From positions 116,826 to 180,825 of the forward strand of contig NZ_BIMH01000007.1 of NCBI RefSeq assembly GCF_004000985.1: a DNA stretch of 64,000 nucleotides, written 5' to 3'. Positions 18,069 through 27,373 of the stretch are shown in pieces. Each line of letters opens with the position of its first letter. The stretch's first letter is position 1. Under the pieces are notes generated by a model. It had not been told where the DNA came from and ran no database searches. It was given only the letters and a program-made list of their open reading frames with translations. The translations under genes were made by a program, and so were the position numbers. The DNA is from Paenibacillus validus NBRC 15382. Lineage in GTDB: Bacteria > Bacillota > Bacilli > Paenibacillales > NBRC-103111.

Positions 18069-18122
18069 ATTTTACTTAGATTGATTCGGGAATTGGTGTG
18101 TTTTTTTTATCAATACGTGTGC
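18069..18122 (-). promoter_or_regulatory. AraC-type direct-repeat operator and promoter of the sugar importer operon
   Basis: Second copy of the arrangement seen at 11620-11673. On the minus strand GCACACGTATT is followed 21 bases later by ACACACC (plus-strand half-sites at 18096-18101 and 18117-18122). A TAAAAT -10 box lies at 18069-18074, the same 21 intervening bases from the proximal half-site as in the first copy. No clear -35 box. Confidence 0.75.
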
Positions 18123-18180
18123 TTTTCCATTATTATTGGGCGCAGAGGCCCGGGGTAATGATCACAGATTGCCGCAACGC

Positions 18181-18213
18181 AAAAAGACCTACAGCATACA
18201 GCCTGTAAGTCTT
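18181..18213 (-). terminator. Rho-independent terminator after the FadF operon
   Basis: On the minus strand AAGACTTACAG pairs with CTGTAGGTCTT (one mismatch or G-U) and runs into TTTTT. It lies 37 bases after the fadF stop and ends the nine-gene sigma-54 operon. Confidence 0.8.
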
Positions 18214-18250
18214 GGCGCTCGCCTATATACATAGGATGCGAAGGTCCATT

Positions 18251-20371
18251 TCACAAAACGGATTCCGCTAAGATTTCCGCGATATCCTTCGCCTTTACTT
18301 GCTCCTCGATGCCCTTCACCTTCGCCCCGTCGCTCATCATCGTCAGACAGTAGGGGCAGGCGCTGCTGACCGTTGTCGGGTTAACGGACATCGCCTGTTC
18401 GATTCTCGCCACGTTAATGCGTTTGCCGGCCGTCTCTTCCATCCACATCAAACCGCCGCCCGCTCCGCAGCACATCCCGTTCTCGCGGGTTCGCTCCATT
18501 TCCACCAATTCCACGCCGGGGATCGCTCTTAAGATGTCCCTCGGTTGATCGTACACCTGGTTGTACCGTCCCAAGTAACAGGAATCGTGGTAAGTAATCC
18601 GCTCCCTGACTTCGCGTTTGGGAATTAACTTTCCTTCTTTGATCAATGCATCCAGCAATTCCGTATGATGATACACTTCCGCTTCGAGCCCAAACTCCGG
18701 GTATTCGTTTTTCAACGTGTTATACGTATGCGGACAAGCCGTCACAATCTTTTTTACGTTATATTTCTTGAACGTTTCCATATTTTCCTTGCAGAGCTCC
18801 TGAAACAAAAACTCATTGCCCAGCCGGCGTGGCGTATCGCCGGAATTTTTCTCCTCTTCGCCGAGCACGGCATAATTGACCTGCGCTTTGTTGAGCAGCT
18901 GGACGAACGAACGGGTCACCTTATTGCTTCTGGCGTCATAAGAGCCCATCGAGCCGATAAAATAAACAATTTCAAAGTCGGGATTTTCTTGGACCGTGGG
19001 GACGTGCAAATCCACGAAATCGTGCTTCCATTTAAAACGGTCCTTTTGGCTGAACCCCCACGGGTTGCTTTGTCTTTCAATATTTTGGAGCGCACGCTGC
19101 CCGCCCGAAGGGATGCTGCCCTGCATAAGGACAAGCTGCCGCCGCAGATCGATAATTTTGTCGACATGTTCATTCCCGACCGGACATTGATCCTCGCAAT
19201 TCCGGCATGTGGTGCATTCCCATATTTCTTGCTCGCTCATGACGTCGCCGATCAAGTTGACGTCTTCGATAGATTGATCCGAAACCGACCAGCCCGCTTG
19301 CTGCAAATGCATCGTAGGCGCAATATCGGTTCCGTCGCGCTCCGGGAAAGAGCCGTGCGGACTCCCGTTGCGGAACGTATGCACGCCTTCGTAGCCCATT
19401 ACAAAGCTTGGCACCCAAGGGGATTGCGACGTTAAGCGTTGGCCCTTCTCCGTTAAGTGATCGCGCATCTTGGAAATCATATGCATCGGAGAAAGAGATT
19501 TTCCGGTGTTCGACGCGGGACAAACGTTGGTGCATCGGCCGCATTCGACGCACGCATAAAAATCCAGCATTTGCTTTTGGCTAAAATCTTCAATTTTCGC
19601 TACCCCGAACGATTCGGCGTTCTCATCTTCCAGATCGATGCTTTTCAGCTTTCCGACCGGTTCGCTTCGCTTGAACCATATGTTGATCGGCGCCGCAATA
19701 ATATGAAAATGCTTCGATTGCGGGACGTAGATTGCAAAGGAAAGGAGGATCAGCAGATGCATCCACCAACAGGCAAGAAACAAAACATGGTTCGCCGTTG
19801 CTGACATACCGTGAAACGGAATGGCCATCAGAGAAGACAGGGGAGCGTCCCAGGAAAATTCAACATGCCGCAGCATAGCGCGCTCCAAAGCTAGAGACAA
19901 CATAACGGAAAGCATCAGAAAGAAAATGAAAAAGATGACGATACTCGGCTTCCAGCCCCGCTTAAGCCGTTTGATTCGCTCGACATACCTTCGGTATCCG
20001 GCATAGCCCGTGGCGAGCAGGATAAGAACGACCGTCGTTTCCTGCAGCAGCGAAAAAACGGAATACCCCGGAATGGGCAAAGGCTTTCCGGCTATGCCTT
20101 TATAAATCAAGTCGATGGCGCCCAATTGCACAATCAAGAAGCCATAGAAGATGATGACATGCATCCATCCGCTTTTCCGGTCTTTGAGCAGCTTCGTTTG
20201 ACCGAAAATTTCAGCGGCAAACGCCTTCAACCGCTCTTTAATCGTATAGGGGACGGATGCAGGCTGGCCTAATCGTATATAACTGTAGCGGGCATAGATG
20301 ACTTTGGCAGCGAAATAAAGCCCGGTTCCCGTTACTATCAAAAACAATAAAAGTTGGACCCCAGCCCACAT
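18251..20371 (-). CDS. fadF: FadF-like membrane iron-sulfur ETF:quinone oxidoreductase
   Basis: Membrane-bound reductase predicted to pass electrons from ETF to the quinone pool. The N-terminal 230 residues contain several hydrophobic helices. Then come two 4Fe-4S ferredoxin motifs (CVECGRCTNVCPASN and CTTCRNCEDQCPVGN) and two C-terminal CCG domains, with HDSCYLGRYNQVY and GMCCGAGGGLMWMEE marking the second. 706 residues from the ATG chosen here, close to the 705 of Bacillus FadF/YwjF. GGGGAGAG precedes this ATG by six bases; a GTG at 20410 would add thirteen residues. It follows etfA by a few bases, which fits reoxidation of the acyl-CoA dehydrogenase flavin. Confidence 0.85.
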   Translation of the reverse strand: MWAGVQLLLFLIVTGTGLYFAAKVIYARYSYIRLGQPASVPYTIKERLKAFAAEIFGQTKLLKDRKSGWMHVIIFYGFLIVQLGAIDLIYKGIAGKPLPIPGYSVFSLLQETTVVLILLATGYAGYRRYVERIKRLKRGWKPSIVIFFIFFLMLSVMLSLALERAMLRHVEFSWDAPLSSLMAIPFHGMSATANHVLFLACWWMHLLILLSFAIYVPQSKHFHIIAAPINIWFKRSEPVGKLKSIDLEDENAESFGVAKIEDFSQKQMLDFYACVECGRCTNVCPASNTGKSLSPMHMISKMRDHLTEKGQRLTSQSPWVPSFVMGYEGVHTFRNGSPHGSFPERDGTDIAPTMHLQQAGWSVSDQSIEDVNLIGDVMSEQEIWECTTCRNCEDQCPVGNEHVDKIIDLRRQLVLMQGSIPSGGQRALQNIERQSNPWGFSQKDRFKWKHDFVDLHVPTVQENPDFEIVYFIGSMGSYDARSNKVTRSFVQLLNKAQVNYAVLGEEEKNSGDTPRRLGNEFLFQELCKENMETFKKYNVKKIVTACPHTYNTLKNEYPEFGLEAEVYHHTELLDALIKEGKLIPKREVRERITYHDSCYLGRYNQVYDQPRDILRAIPGVELVEMERTRENGMCCGAGGGLMWMEETAGKRINVARIEQAMSVNPTTVSSACPYCLTMMSDGAKVKGIEEQVKAKDIAEILAESVL

Positions 20372-20416
20372 CGCAATCTCTCCCCGTATGTAATCTATAT
20401 AATCGATCACTTCAAA

Positions 20417-21388
20417 TCAATTGGCGATTTTCTTTTTAAACTCTGCCGTCAGCAATGGAACGATCTCGAACAGATCGCCCACGATGCCGTAATCGGCAAT
20501 CTGGAAAATCGGCGCCTCCGGGTCTTTATTAATCGCAACGATCACTTTCGAATTGGACATGCCGGCCACATGCTGGATCGCCCCGGAGATTCCGCATGCG
20601 ATATAGAGATCGGGTGTGACGACTTTGCCCGTCTGGCCGATTTGCAAGCCGTAATCGCAGTATCCTTCATCGCATGCCCCACGGGAAGCTCCTACGGCCC
20701 CGCCCAATACGGACGCGAGCTCTTGCAGCGGCTCGAATCCATCCGGATGCTTCACGCCGCGCCCGCCGGAAACGACGATCTTGGCTTCCGCCAAATCGAT
20801 CGCTCCGGTCGATTTGAGCACGATTTCGCGGATCACGGTTTGCAGATCGACAGGCTCCGCTTGAAACGGAACCGTTGCCGGCAGGGTCGGGGACGGCTCG
20901 ACCTTGAAATTGTTCGGACGAATCGTAATAAACATAGCCCCGGAGGAGGTAAACCGTTTCTTCTCAAAAGCTTTCCCGGCATAAATCGGGCGGATATAAA
21001 TCGGCTCCTCGCCTTCGAATTCCACCCCGGTGCAATCCGTAATCAAGCCATATCCGAACCGGGAAGCAATCCGCGGTGCGACGTCCTTCATGTTCGCCGT
21101 ATGTCCGACGATGATCACATCCGGATTCGTCTCTTGAATGACTTGGACGAAAGCATGAAAATAAAGATCCGAATGATAGCGGTTGTACCGATCATCAGAT
21201 AAGGTCCATACCTGATTCGCGCCATGTTGACCGAGCGCTTCCACATAGCCGTCGGCCCCGCTGCCGAATGCGGCGGCGATCAATTCGCCCTGACCTGCGA
21301 TTTGTTTGCCGAGCGACAGCGCCTCTAACGATACTTGGCGCAGGACGGAGCCCTTCGACTCCGCGAACACTAACACTTTTTTATTCAT
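20417..21388 (-). CDS. etfA: Electron transfer flavoprotein subunit alpha
   Basis: FAD-binding alpha subunit of ETF, 323 residues, which accepts electrons from acyl-CoA dehydrogenase. The C-terminal FAD domain shows [40 protein letters not shown] and the terminal [12 protein letters not shown] segment with [20 protein letters not shown], all diagnostic. ATG start with GGGAGGAG upstream. It lies 15 bases after etfB and just before fadF. Unlike housekeeping copies, it sits inside a substrate-specific operon. Confidence 0.95.
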   Translation of the reverse strand: MNKKVLVFAESKGSVLRQVSLEALSLGKQIAGQGELIAAAFGSGADGYVEALGQHGANQVWTLSDDRYNRYHSDLYFHAFVQVIQETNPDVIIVGHTANMKDVAPRIASRFGYGLITDCTGVEFEGEEPIYIRPIYAGKAFEKKRFTSSGAMFITIRPNNFKVEPSPTLPATVPFQAEPVDLQTVIREIVLKSTGAIDLAEAKIVVSGGRGVKHPDGFEPLQELASVLGGAVGASRGACDEGYCDYGLQIGQTGKVVTPDLYIACGISGAIQHVAGMSNSKVIVAINKDPEAPIFQIADYGIVGDLFEIVPLLTAEFKKKIAN

Positions 21389-21403
21389 CAGACGTTCTCC
21401 TCC

Positions 21404-22162
21404 CTAATAGATAACAGCTTTATCGAATAGGATGCTGACGAGTGCGCGCGCCGAACCGGACGAATCGCCTTCATGGACGAATTGGCACGCCTTTCGCTGA
21501 GGAGGCAAGTACCGGTCCACCGTTTCCGTCTTGGCGTTCTGATCCATACCGGCGAATGCATCGGACGGGATCGTATGTATCGCTTTTTTCTTCGATTTCA
21601 TAATGTTAGGAAGCGAGGGATATCGTGGATTGTTGAGTCCTTGCTGGCATGTGAGAAGCAGCGGAAGTTGGCCTTCGATTTGATAAATGTCGCCTTCCAC
21701 ATCCCGCTCCAACTGCACCTGGTTTTGTTCGACGGTCAGCTTGACGACCGATGTGACATAAGGAATCTTCAATTGTTCCGCCAGACGAACCCCCACTTGC
21801 CCCGCCCCGTTATCGACCGACTGGTTTCCCGTAAGGATCATATCGATTTCCTTGTCTTTCAAATAATGGGCCAACGCTTTGGAGACGACATATTCGTCCC
21901 CCTCCACTCCGCTGATGACGACGGCCTGGTCCGCTCCCATGGCGAGTGCATGGCGAAGCGCCGTTTCCACGCGCGCGGGACCGACCGAGATGACGGTAAC
22001 GTCGCCGCCGAATTGCTCGCGCAGCTTGAGCGCTTCTTCCACCGCATATTCGTCATACGGATTAATCACCCAATTGGCCTGGTCTTCCACCACTTGACCG
22101 TTTACCAGCTTGATCTTCTCTTCGGTATCGAACGTTTGCTTCAAGCAAACCCAAATGTTCAA
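21404..22162 (-). CDS. etfB: Electron transfer flavoprotein subunit beta
   Basis: AMP-binding beta subunit of ETF, 252 residues. NPYDEYAVEEALKLRE, GADQAVVISG and LTGNQSVDNGAGQVGVRLAE are the family signatures, with the recognition-loop region EGQLPLLLTCQQGLNNPRYP. TTG start with AAAGGAGG eight bases upstream. A hairpin at 22209-22240 lies between it and the CoA-transferase gene. Confidence 0.95.
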   Translation of the reverse strand: MNIWVCLKQTFDTEEKIKLVNGQVVEDQANWVINPYDEYAVEEALKLREQFGGDVTVISVGPARVETALRHALAMGADQAVVISGVEGDEYVVSKALAHYLKDKEIDMILTGNQSVDNGAGQVGVRLAEQLKIPYVTSVVKLTVEQNQVQLERDVEGDIYQIEGQLPLLLTCQQGLNNPRYPSLPNIMKSKKKAIHTIPSDAFAGMDQNAKTETVDRYLPPQRKACQFVHEGDSSGSARALVSILFDKAVIY

Positions 22163-22208
22163 ACCGTTCCCCTCCTTTGATGGTGCTGCTTCCTGTCTAT
22201 AAAAGACA

Positions 22209-22240
22209 AGGGCCGTTCTGGGCGGACATCAGACAGCCCT
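22209..22240 (-). terminator. Possible internal attenuator before etfB
   Basis: AGGGCTGT pairs with ACGGCCCT on the minus strand (seven of eight positions), followed by a T-rich stretch TTGTCTTTTAT. It lies between the CoA-transferase and etfB genes and might lower downstream expression. Weak, with a long loop. Confidence 0.35.
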
Positions 22241-22250
22241 CTGCGTGCCC

Positions 22251-23348
22251 TTACAAGGGTGGCGGGACTCGAAGCGGCGGACGTTCGTCGTCAATCTTCA
22301 AGGGCAGCCCTACCGATTTAAAATCCGCGATCCGGCTGTGTCCAATAGATTGAATCATGCCGCTGGCTTCAAGCTGGGGCTCTTTCATCATCTCGGCCAC
22401 ATTGAGGACAGGCGACGCCGGAATGCCGTTCTTGACCAGCGTTTCGATCCAATAGGCCGAGCTCTCGTGCCGGGTAATATCACAGATCAAGGCTCTTAGT
22501 TCATTTCGATGGATGACGCGCTCCGCATTGGTGACAAAACGCGGGTCGGCGATCCATTCCTCCCTGCCCAGAACGCCGCAAAGCTTATGAAACAAACCAT
22601 CGTTGCCGGCAGCGATAACAACCCATTTGTCCTGCGTCGGAAAGGCCTCGTAGGGGACAATCATGGCCGGTCCCGATCCCCATCTTTGGGGCGATACGCC
22701 CGATGCCCAATAGGCCGGAATATGATAGCACATCCAAGCGATCGTCGTTTCATACAACGAACTGGTGATCCGGTGTCCTCTTCCTGTCTGCTCGCGCAGC
22801 CGCAGAGCCCCAAACACGCCTAGCGCCAGCCACATGCCGGTCGACATGTCAATGATGGAAGTCCCTACGCGAACGGGCTCCTGACCCTCATGACCCGTTA
22901 CGCTCATGATTCCCGCCATCGCCTGCAGCAGCGGATCATATCCGGCCTCCATCCGTCTCGGGCCGTGGTTCCCGAATGCGGTTACTTCCCCGTAAATAAG
23001 CCGGGGGTAGCTTTCCGCCAAGCTTTCGAAGTCCAATCCTTGACGTTCCATCGCTCCCGGGCGGCTGCTGACCAGCAGCACATCCGCATCCTGGAGAAGG
23101 CCATGCAGCTGATCTATTCCTTCTTGCGTTTTGATATCGAGATAAACTTGGGCTTTATTCCGGTTTAACGCAAGAAAAGTCGGACTGGCTTCTTCCCAGA
23201 AGGGGGGACCCCAACCGCGGGTCGCATCCCCGCCCGGAGGCTCCACCTTCGTCACGGATGCCCCTAGATCGGCCAATATCATAGCGGTATAGGGACCGGC
23301 GACATTTTGCGTAAGATCAACGACGCGAATTCCATCTAAAGGCCACAT
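22251..23348 (-). CDS. CaiB/BaiF family (class III) CoA-transferase
   Basis: Transfers CoA from a donor thioester to a carboxylic acid, 365 residues, cytosolic. The N-terminus LDGIRVVDLTQNVAGPY and DLGASVTKVEPPGGD are the family CoA-binding signatures. The catalytic aspartate is in GTSIIDMSTG (about D164). It would activate the acid for the acyl-CoA dehydrogenase encoded just upstream. ATG start. The acid and the CoA donor (commonly succinyl-CoA) cannot be told from sequence. Confidence 0.9.
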   Translation of the reverse strand: MWPLDGIRVVDLTQNVAGPYTAMILADLGASVTKVEPPGGDATRGWGPPFWEEASPTFLALNRNKAQVYLDIKTQEGIDQLHGLLQDADVLLVSSRPGAMERQGLDFESLAESYPRLIYGEVTAFGNHGPRRMEAGYDPLLQAMAGIMSVTGHEGQEPVRVGTSIIDMSTGMWLALGVFGALRLREQTGRGHRITSSLYETTIAWMCYHIPAYWASGVSPQRWGSGPAMIVPYEAFPTQDKWVVIAAGNDGLFHKLCGVLGREEWIADPRFVTNAERVIHRNELRALICDITRHESSAYWIETLVKNGIPASPVLNVAEMMKEPQLEASGMIQSIGHSRIADFKSVGLPLKIDDERPPLRVPPPL

Positions 23349-23419
23349 ATTCCCTCCTGTAATGCGTTAGTCTTCAAGCTTGATCCCACCCTGACGATCG
23401 CCGCGCAACAATCCGGAAT

Positions 23420-24577
23420 CTAATAGGAGCGCGGCAGCCCGAGCACATGCTGGGCGACATAACTGACGACCAGGTTATTGGCAATTGGCGCGACCAGCGG
23501 CAGTCTGGCTTCACGGAACTTCCGCTCAATGTTGTATTCGGTTGCAAAACCAAATCCGCCATATGTGTTCATGGCCATATTGGCCGCCTTCCAGGATGCT
23601 TCGGAGGCCAAATATTTCGCGATATTCGCCTCCGGCCCGCGCGTGTCGCCCTGATCGAACTCCCGGGCGGCTTGGTTGCGCATCAAGGTTGCCGCTTCAA
23701 TATCCATATAAGCCTGCGCGATTGGAAATTGAACGCCTTGATTTTGTCCGATCGGACGCCCGAATACCACTCTCGAGGAGGCATATTCCACCGCTTTATC
23801 GACAAAGTACAGGCCGTCTCCGATACATTCCGAAGAGATGAGAATCCGTTCCGCATTGACCCCGCTCAGCAAATATTTAAATCCTTTGCCTTCTTCGCCG
23901 ATCAAATTTTCTACCGGCACTTCCGCCCCTTCGAAGAACACCTCATTCGTTTCATGATTAATCATCGTTTCGATCGGCCTGACCTGAATTTTCCCCTCCT
24001 GCTCCCGCAAGTCGAGAATAAACAAACTAAGTCCGTCCGTTTTCTTCGCCACCTTGTCTTTAGGCGTGGTGCGCGCAAGCACCATCATCAAATCGGAATG
24101 CTGCACCCGGGAGGTCCAAATTTTTTGGCCCTTGATCACATACCGGTCCCCTTTTCTTTCGGCAAACGTCGTGATGCTCGTCGTATCCGATCCGGCCGTC
24201 GGCTCGGTAATGCCGAACGCCTGCAGCCGAACTTCACCTGAGGCGATTTGGGGAAGCCACCTTTGCTTTTGCTCCTCGTTTCCGTGCGTAAGCAAAGCCC
24301 CCATCGTATACATCTGAGCATGGCCCGCCGCCGCATTGCAGCCGCTGCGGTTAATTTCCTCCAGGATAATGCCGGCTTCCATCATGCCGAGACCCGAGCC
24401 CCCGTATTGTTCGGGAATCAACGCCGACAACCATCCTTCCTTGGTCAGCTCGTCAATAAACTCTTCCGGGTACTGATGCTGCGCATCCTTGTCTCTCCAG
24501 TAAGCATCGGGGAATTTCTTGCATAAAGCGCGTATGCTTTCCCGTATGATCTGGTGTTCGCTTTCCGTCGATTTCAT
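23420..24577 (-). CDS. Acyl-CoA dehydrogenase
   Basis: FAD enzyme introducing a double bond alpha-beta to the thioester, 385 residues. Signatures are FGITEPTAGSDTTSI in the FAD-contact region and the C-terminal YGGFGFATEYNIERKFREAR. At the position where many family members have the catalytic E-G-T, this protein reads RLPLVAPIANN, so the base must come from another position, as in isovaleryl-CoA-type enzymes. The C-terminus ends HVLGLPRSY. Partners etfB, etfA and fadF are in the same operon. A branched or dicarboxylic acyl-CoA substrate is a guess based on the HMG-CoA lyase next door. Confidence 0.9.
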   Translation of the reverse strand: MKSTESEHQIIRESIRALCKKFPDAYWRDKDAQHQYPEEFIDELTKEGWLSALIPEQYGGSGLGMMEAGIILEEINRSGCNAAAGHAQMYTMGALLTHGNEEQKQRWLPQIASGEVRLQAFGITEPTAGSDTTSITTFAERKGDRYVIKGQKIWTSRVQHSDLMMVLARTTPKDKVAKKTDGLSLFILDLREQEGKIQVRPIETMINHETNEVFFEGAEVPVENLIGEEGKGFKYLLSGVNAERILISSECIGDGLYFVDKAVEYASSRVVFGRPIGQNQGVQFPIAQAYMDIEAATLMRNQAAREFDQGDTRGPEANIAKYLASEASWKAANMAMNTYGGFGFATEYNIERKFREARLPLVAPIANNLVVSYVAQHVLGLPRSY

Positions 24578-24614
24578 AGTTTTCTCCTCGTTTCAGTTGG
24601 ATTTTGTTATAGAC

Positions 24615-25400
24615 TCAGACGATATCCAGGAATACGGGCGGCCTTTTTTCGTTGTATGCCCGAATCCCTTCTTCCCGGTCCGGGTGCACAATGGTGCGGT
24701 TGTAGCACTCAAGGGCGAGTTCGATCCCTTCCTCCAGCGGAAGATCGATGCCCAAGCGAAATGCTTTCTTGGCCATTCTTACCGCCAAGGGCGAATTTTG
24801 CGCAATCGTCTGGGCTGCTTGCAGCGTCTCCTTCAACAATTCACCCGGCTCAAGCAGTTTATTGACCATTCCATATTCGAACGCTGCTTCCGCGGAGAGA
24901 GGTTTCCCTGTCAACAGCAGCTCCAGGGCAAGCCCCCGGGGAAGGAATCTTCCAATCGTCTGCGTTCCGCCCACCCCGGGGATTATGCCGCGCGTCACTT
25001 CGGGTAACCCGAACTTGGCGGATTTCGAAGCATATACAAAATCACCGCTTAACGCTAATTCGCACCCGCCTCCGAGAGCAAACCCGTTGACCGCCGTAAT
25101 GACCGGCTTGTCGGATTGACGAATTTTGCGGAATACGTCTTGAAACAGCCGATGCTGTTTAAGCCACTGCTCATTGGTCATTTGATTTCGTTCTTTCAAA
25201 TCCCCGCCGGTGCAGAAGGCCCTCTCGCCTGCACCCGTGAAAACAATAACCCGAACCGATGCATCCTCGTTTAATCGGTCCAGCGCATCTCTTAACGCGA
25301 ACCCTAATTCGGTGTTAATCGAGTTCATGACCTCCGGGCGATGTAACGTAAGCACCGCAACAGCGCCCTGCTCCACTCTTTCCTCCAGCAAACCGTTCAT
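24615..25400 (-). CDS. Enoyl-CoA hydratase/isomerase
   Basis: Crotonase-fold protein, 261 residues, predicted to add water across the double bond made by the acyl-CoA dehydrogenase. The first oxyanion-hole segment is GAGERAFCTGGDLKE and the second is GFALGGGCELALSGDF. The usual hydratase glutamates are partly visible (GLPEVTRGIIPGVGGTQ). ATG start. In the operon it is followed by the dehydrogenase and preceded by the lyase, the expected order for dehydrogenation, hydration and cleavage. Confidence 0.9.
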   Translation of the reverse strand: MNGLLEERVEQGAVAVLTLHRPEVMNSINTELGFALRDALDRLNEDASVRVIVFTGAGERAFCTGGDLKERNQMTNEQWLKQHRLFQDVFRKIRQSDKPVITAVNGFALGGGCELALSGDFVYASKSAKFGLPEVTRGIIPGVGGTQTIGRFLPRGLALELLLTGKPLSAEAAFEYGMVNKLLEPGELLKETLQAAQTIAQNSPLAVRMAKKAFRLGIDLPLEEGIELALECYNRTIVHPDREEGIRAYNEKRPPVFLDIV

Positions 25401-25447
25401 CAGATCCTCCTCTTTCCCGATCGTCGGGTCCGGGCTTTACTATTCCC

Positions 25448-26368
25448 TTAGGGATGCGGGTGCAGCTCCATCGTTTTACCTGCCTTCAACACTTGGCTCG
25501 GCAGCTGATGACCCAGCTGCCGCTCCAAACGGCGGCTTGCGGCCAACAGCTGATCCAGATCTATGCCTGTTGCGATATTCATGTCATGAAACATATTCAC
25601 CGTATCTTCGGTGCAAATATTTCCCGTTGCCCCCGGCGCAAAAGGACAACCACCAATGCCCCCTAAGGAAGCGTCGAAATGACGGATTCCCTCCACATAG
25701 GCCGCATAAACGTTGGCCAGCCCCATTCCCCGCGTATTATGAAAATGCATATGAATTTCCAGATGCGGCCATTTCGCTTTCACGTCTCGAACCGTTTCCC
25801 GGACCAGCTCGGGATTGGCCATTCCGGTCGTATCGGCGAGCGTAACCGACTCCGCTCCCAAATCCAGGTATTGAGCAATCACTTCAAGTACGCGAGACCG
25901 GGCAACATTCCCTTCGAACGGACAACCGAACGATGTCGCGACACCGCCCCGCACCGGCACTCCCGCTTCGGCGCACAGTTTGGCAACCTCCACAAATTCG
26001 TTCAACGTTTCAAAGGTCCCACGGCGCAGATTGGAGCGGTTATGGCTCTCGCTCGCCGATACGACCAAATTGAGCTGATCGGGATTGGTCCTTAGGGCGC
26101 GCTCCGCCCCGCGATAATTGGGCACCAGCACCTCATAGCGGGTGCCCGGATTTCGCTTGATGTTCAGCATCACTTCCTCCGCATCGGCCATCTGCGGAAC
26201 CGCTTTCGGATGTACGAACGCTGTAACTTCGATCGCGGTAACTCCTGCAGCCGATAAAGCGTCGATCACCTTAATTTTGACCTCGGTCGGGACGAGCTCG
26301 GGCTCAATTTGAAACCCGTCCCTCGGACATACATCCGAAATCCATACGCGATTGTCAGACACTTTCAT
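25448..26368 (-). CDS. Hydroxymethylglutaryl-CoA lyase family protein (paralogue 1)
   Basis: TIM-barrel carbon-carbon lyase, 306 residues. CPRDGFQIE near residue 15 carries the catalytic arginine-aspartate, MHFHNTRGMGLANVYAAYVE carries the metal-binding histidines, and GGIGGCPFAPGATGNICTED carries the catalytic cysteine. In the family it splits 3-hydroxy-3-methylglutaryl-CoA to acetyl-CoA and acetoacetate; related members cleave other 3-hydroxyacyl-CoAs. A closely similar gene lies at 50845-51777 in a different operon. ATG start, though a GTG six bases later is better spaced from AAGGGG. No methylcrotonyl-CoA carboxylase is present, so leucine breakdown is not the obvious context. Confidence 0.9.
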   Translation of the reverse strand: MKVSDNRVWISDVCPRDGFQIEPELVPTEVKIKVIDALSAAGVTAIEVTAFVHPKAVPQMADAEEVMLNIKRNPGTRYEVLVPNYRGAERALRTNPDQLNLVVSASESHNRSNLRRGTFETLNEFVEVAKLCAEAGVPVRGGVATSFGCPFEGNVARSRVLEVIAQYLDLGAESVTLADTTGMANPELVRETVRDVKAKWPHLEIHMHFHNTRGMGLANVYAAYVEGIRHFDASLGGIGGCPFAPGATGNICTEDTVNMFHDMNIATGIDLDQLLAASRRLERQLGHQLPSQVLKAGKTMELHPHP

Positions 26369-26416
26369 TCCCCTTCCTGTTCACCTTTCATGAGCGGTCC
26401 CCTGACTCGCCCTTCG

Positions 26417-27178
26417 CTACCGCTCATCGCCGGCGATATCGTTGTTCAACTCGCCGATTCCCTCGATATAAACGCTTACTTCGTCGCCGATTTGCATAGG
26501 CCCGATGCCTGCAGGAGTTCCTGTGATGATGACGTCGCCCGGCAGCAGCGTCATGACCTGACTGATATAATGAACCAGATAAGGGACGGAAAAAATCAGG
26601 TTTTTCGTATTGGAGCTCTGTTTCACTTCACCGTTTACCGTCAGCTTGATCTCCAGGCCGGACGGATCGATACCCGGAACGATGCCGGGACCGATCGGAC
26701 AAAACGTATCGAACGATTTCCCCCTCGTCCATTGACCGTCCGCAAACTGGATATCCCGGGCCGTAATATCGTTCGCGCATGTATAGCCCAGGATATAATC
26801 CGCTGCTTCGTTCTCACGAATCCGGTAAGCCTTTTTCTTGATAACCACCCCCAGCTCCGCTTCATAATCGAGACGTTTGCTTTGGGCGGGGTAGATGACC
26901 GGGTCTCCAGGTCCGACCACCGTGGTGGACGGCTTCAGAAAGAGCAGCGGCTCTTTGGGAAGATCCAGGTTAACTTCCTTCGCATGGTCGACATAATTCA
27001 AGCCGACACAAACGATTTTGGATGGCTGAACGGGAGACAGCAGCTTGACCCTGCTTAGAGGCGTCCGCGCTTCGCCGCGAGCATATTCCCCATAAATATC
27101 GCCCTGCAGCTTGGCGATTTCCCCTTCCTGCAGCCAGCCGTAACAAACTTCATCTTGAACCTGATATCGAACGATCAT
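26417..27178 (-). CDS. Fumarylacetoacetate hydrolase family protein
   Basis: 253-residue FAH-domain protein. It shows GLNYVDHAKEVN, the acidic metal-binding stretch YEAELGVVIKKKAYRI, GYTCANDITARDIQ and the C-terminal ITGTPAGIGPMQIGDEV. Family members hydrolyse or decarboxylate acylpyruvates or act as hydratase-isomerases on 2-oxo acids. First gene of the nine-gene sigma-54 operon, with the -24/-12 promoter 48-65 bases upstream. ATG start with AGGAGG upstream. The role in this pathway is not clear, since no other 2-oxo-acid enzyme is near. Confidence 0.85.
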   Translation of the reverse strand: MIVRYQVQDEVCYGWLQEGEIAKLQGDIYGEYARGEARTPLSRVKLLSPVQPSKIVCVGLNYVDHAKEVNLDLPKEPLLFLKPSTTVVGPGDPVIYPAQSKRLDYEAELGVVIKKKAYRIRENEAADYILGYTCANDITARDIQFADGQWTRGKSFDTFCPIGPGIVPGIDPSGLEIKLTVNGEVKQSSNTKNLIFSVPYLVHYISQVMTLLPGDVIITGTPAGIGPMQIGDEVSVYIEGIGELNNDIAGDER

Positions 27179-27225
27179 GTCCCTTCTACCTCCTGGAATA
27201 ATAATCTTCGTTATGATTATTCATA

Positions 27226-27243
27226 TTGCAAGTATCATGCCAA
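27226..27243 (-). promoter_or_regulatory. Sigma-54 (-24/-12) promoter of the FAH-to-FadF operon
   Basis: On the minus strand TTGGCATGATACTTGCAA. The GG and GC dinucleotides are separated by exactly ten bases, as required for RpoN. It lies 48 bases upstream of the FAH-family start. A nearly identical element (TTGGCATGCTACTTGCT) lies before the Liv operon. Confidence 0.85.
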
Positions 27244-27292
27244 CCGTTTCATGCGGGTTTTTCCAGCCTCGTACCGTTAAGCTGTGCAAATA

Positions 27293-27362
27293 TTGAACGA
27301 AGGATGTTCATTATTTGAACTCATCTCGCCCGTCGTTAAAGTTGTTAAAAAAGTGAACATCC
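27293..27362 (-). promoter_or_regulatory. Putative upstream activating sites for the sigma-54 activator
   Basis: A perfect TGAAC/GTTCA inverted repeat with seven-base spacer (27294-27310), a TGAAC half-site at 27316-27320 and a 21-base block at 27342-27362 containing GTGAACAT. The last block matches 36340-36360, upstream of the other sigma-54 promoter, at 18 of 21 positions. The sites lie about 50-120 bases upstream of the -24 box, normal for enhancer binding. Confidence 0.6.
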
Positions 27363-27373
27363 CTATCTGGAAC

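Noticed and set aside
25448..26368. Leucine degradation cluster
   Set aside because: HMG-CoA lyase, acyl-CoA dehydrogenase and hydratase are present, but no methylcrotonyl-CoA carboxylase subunits or branched-chain oxo-acid dehydrogenase are in the window.
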